From positions 127,887 through 191,886 of the forward strand of contig NZ_JOGB01000014.1 in the NCBI RefSeq assembly GCF_000719335.1: DNA of 64,000 nt, in the 5' to 3' direction. The notes under the pieces are model-generated. The model saw only the letters and a list, made by a program, of their open reading frames with translations. It was not told the origin of the DNA and ran no database searches. Origin of the DNA: Streptomyces sp. NRRL S-87 (GTDB taxonomy: Bacteria; Actinomycetota; Actinomycetes; Streptomycetales; Streptomycetaceae). The translations under genes and the position numbers were made by a program. Of the stretch, positions 61,695 to 64,000 are shown in pieces. How positions within the stretch are numbered: position 1 is the first letter of the stretch; each line of letters starts with the position of its first letter.

Positions 61695-63131
61695 TCAGAC
61701 CTGTTCGACCAGAGGGAGCAGCTCCCCCGCCGTGTGCGGGCGGGGCTGCTCCTTCGCCGTTTCCAGGCCGAAGGTGGTGAAGGCGGTGCGCTCCGGCAGG
61801 GGGTAGGGGTCCGTGCCGGTGAGGGTGTTGAGGATGCGGGCGCTGCGCCAGGCCGCGAGGCCGAGGTCGGGGGCGCCGATGCCGTGGGTGTGGCGTTCGC
61901 CGTTCTGGACGAAGACGGTGCCGGTGACGGCGGGGTCGAGGACCATGCGGTGCTGGGCGTCGATGCGGGGGCGGCCGGAGGCGTCCTTGCGGACGTACGG
62001 GTCGAGGCCGGCGAGGAGGCGGGTCAGGGGGCGCTCCTGGTAGCCGGTGGCGAGGACGACGGCGTCGGTGGTGATGCGGGAGCGGGCGCCCTGCTGGGTG
62101 TGCTCGAGGTGGAGTTCGACCCTGGTGGTGGCGACGCGGCCGGCGGTGCGGACGGTGACGCCGGGGGTGAGGACGGTGTCGGGCCAGCCGCCGTGGAGGG
62201 TGCGGCGGTAGAGCTCGTCGTGGATGGCGGCGATGGTGCCGGGGTCGATGCCCTTGTGGAGCTGCCACTGGGCGGGGACGAGGCGGTCGCGGACGGGCTC
62301 GGGGAGGGCGTGGAAGTAGCGGGTGTAGTCGGGCGTGAAGTGCTCCAGGCCGAGCTTGGAGTACTCCATGGGGGCGAAGGCCTCGGTGCGGGCGATCCAG
62401 GTGAGGCGTTCGCGGCCGGCGGGGCGGGCGCGCAGGAGGTCGAGGAAGACCTCGGCACCGGACTGGCCGGCGCCGACGACGGTGACGTGCTCGGCGCCGA
62501 GGATGCGGTCGCGGTGGTCGAGGTAGTCGCCGGAGTGGATGACGGGGACGGTGGGCGCGTCGGCGAGGGGCTTGAGGGGGTCGGGGACGTGGGGGGCGGT
62601 GCCGACGCCGAGGACGAGGTTGCGGGTGTGGGTGCGGCCGAGGGCCTCGGCTTCGCCGTCGGCGTCGAGTTGGGTGAAGTCGACCTCGAAGAGGCCGCGT
62701 TCGGGGTTCCAGCGGACGGCGTCGATCTGGTGGCCGAAGTGGAGTCCGGGGATGCCGTCGGCGACCCAGCGGCAGTAGGCGTCGTATTCGGCGCGGGTGA
62801 TGTGGAAGCGCTCGGCGAAGTAGAAGGGGAACAGGCGTTCCTTGTGGCGCAGGTAGCGCAGGAACGACCAGGGGCTGGCGGGGTCGGCGAGGGTGACGAG
62901 GTCGGCCAGGAAGGGGACCTGGAGGGTGGCGCCGTCGATGAGGAGGCCGGGGTGCCAGCGGAAGTCGCGGCGCTGGTCGTAGAAGGCGGCGGTGAGGCCG
63001 GTGGCGCCTTCGAGGTGGCGCAGTCCGTGGGCGAGGGCGGCGAGGGAGAGGTTGAAGGGGCCGATGCCGATGCCGACGAGGTCATGGGGGGCGTCGGGCT
63101 GGGCGGTGGAGGCTGTCGTCGGGCCGGTCAT
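61695..63131 (-). CDS. Lysine/ornithine N-monooxygenase (DesB/IucD-like)
   Basis: A 478-residue flavin N-hydroxylating monooxygenase used in hydroxamate siderophore synthesis. FAD site GIGIGPFNLSLAALA, NADPH site VTVVGAGQSGAEVFLDLL and the late DAVVLATGYQERPL motif are all present, plus YSKLGLEHFTPDYTRYFHAL. It resembles DesB, which hydroxylates cadaverine for desferrioxamine. The ATG overlaps the stop of the decarboxylase gene by 4 nt. No desC or desD follows; the next gene is the convergent nucleotidase. Confidence 0.92.
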   Translation of the reverse strand: MTGPTTASTAQPDAPHDLVGIGIGPFNLSLAALAHGLRHLEGATGLTAAFYDQRRDFRWHPGLLIDGATLQVPFLADLVTLADPASPWSFLRYLRHKERLFPFYFAERFHITRAEYDAYCRWVADGIPGLHFGHQIDAVRWNPERGLFEVDFTQLDADGEAEALGRTHTRNLVLGVGTAPHVPDPLKPLADAPTVPVIHSGDYLDHRDRILGAEHVTVVGAGQSGAEVFLDLLRARPAGRERLTWIARTEAFAPMEYSKLGLEHFTPDYTRYFHALPEPVRDRLVPAQWQLHKGIDPGTIAAIHDELYRRTLHGGWPDTVLTPGVTVRTAGRVATTRVELHLEHTQQGARSRITTDAVVLATGYQERPLTRLLAGLDPYVRKDASGRPRIDAQHRMVLDPAVTGTVFVQNGERHTHGIGAPDLGLAAWRSARILNTLTGTDPYPLPERTAFTTFGLETAKEQPRPHTAGELLPLVEQV

Positions 63132-64000
63132 CGGTGGGTGCTGCCTTCCAGGAGGGCCACCAGGGCTTCCAGGTCCTTGGTGGTGGTGTGGGGGTTGAGG
63201 ACGGTGGCCTTGAGCCAGCGGCGGCCGGCGGCGGTGGCGCGGCCGAGGACGGCGGTGCCGTCGGTCAGCAGGCGGCGGCGGAGGGCGGCGAGGTCGTCGT
63301 CGCCGGCTCCGGTGGGCCGGAACAGGACGGTGCTGATCGCGGGCGTGGCGTGGACCTCGAAGCGGGGGTGGGCGTCGAGGAGGGCGGCGAGTTCGTGCGC
63401 GGTGGCGCAGACGCGGTCGGTGAGCTCGGCGATGCCGTCGCGGCCGAGGGCGCGCAGGGTGACGGCGATCTTGAGGACGTCGGGGCGGCGGGTGGTGCGC
63501 AGGGAGCGGCCGAGGAGGTCGGGCAGGCCGGCGTCGGTGTCGTCGGCGGCGTTGAGGTAGTCGGCCTGCTGGGCGAGGGGGGCCAGGAGGGTGGCGGCGG
63601 GGACGGCCAGGAGGCCCGCGGCGACCGGTTGCCAGCCCAGTTTGTGCAGGTCGAGGGTGACGGTGGCGGCCCGGTGGAGGCCCGCGAGCCGGTCGCGGTG
63701 GCGGGGGCTGAGGACGAGGAGGCCGCCGTACGCGGCGTCTACGTGGAGTTCGGCGCGGTGGCGGGCGCACACGTCGGCGATCGCGTCGAGGGGGTCGACG
63801 AGTCCGGCGTCGGTGGTACCGGCGGTGGCCGCGACGAGGCACGGCCCGGGTTCGGCGGCGAGGGCTTCGTCGAGGGCGGCGGGGTCGAGGGTGCCGGTGG
63901 GGGTGGGGATCTCGAGCGGCTCCGGCATGCCGAGGAGCCATGCCGCGTGGGGGAGGGAGTGGTGGGCGTTGGCGCCGTGGATGAGGCGGGGGGGGGGGGG
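63128..64000 (-). CDS. PLP-dependent decarboxylase (DesA/DDC-like), C-terminal part
   Basis: The last 290 residues of a group II amino acid decarboxylase. HGANAHHSLPHAAWLLGM gives the PLP-stacking histidines, VAATAGTTDAGLVDPL, HVDAAYGG and the Schiff-base lysine in TLDLHKLGWQPVAAG. DesA decarboxylates lysine to cadaverine, feeding the coupled monooxygenase. The N-terminus lies beyond 64000. The window ends in a run of 13 G inside the coding region, giving four prolines in a row in frame. Confidence 0.9.
   Translation of the reverse strand, partial: PPPPRLIHGANAHHSLPHAAWLLGMPEPLEIPTPTGTLDPAALDEALAAEPGPCLVAATAGTTDAGLVDPLDAIADVCARHRAELHVDAAYGGLLVLSPRHRDRLAGLHRAATVTLDLHKLGWQPVAAGLLAVPAATLLAPLAQQADYLNAADDTDAGLPDLLGRSLRTTRRPDVLKIAVTLRALGRDGIAELTDRVCATAHELAALLDAHPRFEVHATPAISTVLFRPTGAGDDDLAALRRRLLTDGTAVLGRATAAGRRWLKATVLNPHTTTKDLEALVALLEGSTHR
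63988..64000. other. 13-nt poly-G run at the window edge
   Basis: Thirteen consecutive G at the very end, inside the decarboxylase gene. This may be a sequencing or contig-edge artefact rather than genuine sequence. Confidence 0.6.

Overview
The window looks like a core chromosomal segment of a Streptomyces. GC content is very high with strong third-position GC bias, GTG starts are common, and marker genes include a chaplin, a sortase-type LAxTG signal, a mycothiol-dependent enzyme family and an ANTAR regulator. From memory, not from a search, the gene order resembles the uvrA-uvrB-coaE-rpsA-polA-BCAA transporter-pdtaR-pyk stretch of S. coelicolor (roughly SCO1958-SCO2018). Many long reading frames antisense to real genes are GC-bias shadows and were left out.

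Layout. 1-4.5 kb: uvrA start (partial), mycothiol-dependent isomerase family protein, MBL hydrolase, MHS-type transporter, and TerC behind a clear yybP-ykoY (Mn2+) riboswitch. 4.6-10.5 kb: a TerD-pseudoFtsK fusion, a TerD protein, uvrB and an MHYT membrane sensor. 10.8-20.8 kb: glycerophosphodiesterase, ogt, MFS pump, cupin, psuG-psuK pseudouridine catabolism, a degenerate uridine-kinase-like gene, a WGR/beta-propeller protein, DUF2293, a long chaplin and a HAD-like protein. 20.7-30 kb: SWIM-SNF2 helicase operon, HTH membrane regulator, secreted protein, small membrane protein, TPR protein, coaE, PAC2. 30-43.5 kb: rpsA, methyltransferase, hrpB, DUF3068 with a 47-residue companion, DUF4184, polA, FdhF/YdeP-type oxidoreductase. 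43.6-52.2 kb: hotdog thioesterase, two small envelope proteins, a complete livJHMGF branched-chain amino-acid transporter and a PdtaR-like antiterminator. 52.3-55.5 kb: a small accessory island behind a tRNA gene, with a TerD protein and decayed P-loop NTPases. 55.8-64 kb: pyk, SIMPL protein, alpha/beta hydrolase, Tat-exported 5'-nucleotidase, and a siderophore-type monooxygenase/decarboxylase pair that runs off the edge.

Main themes. (1) A DNA-damage promoter motif of the actinobacterial RecA-NDp/PafBC type (TGTCRGTG-N8-TAnnnT) sits with exact spacing upstream of uvrB, ogt, polA, an uncharacterised WGR-domain gene and, with one mismatch, the SNF2-SWIM operon. This links known repair genes with candidate new ones. 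Several of these transcripts should be leaderless. (2) A Mn2+ riboswitch before terC has a 10-bp anti-anti-SD switch that can be read directly. (3) A sigma-BldN promoter with 16-bp spacing precedes the long chaplin. (4) A tRNA with a CAA (Leu) anticodon has a short class I variable loop, unlike normal tRNA-Leu. (5) The island next to that tRNA holds a TerD gene fused end-to-end with broken STAND-like/Sll1717-like NTPases, a likely remnant of a conflict system.
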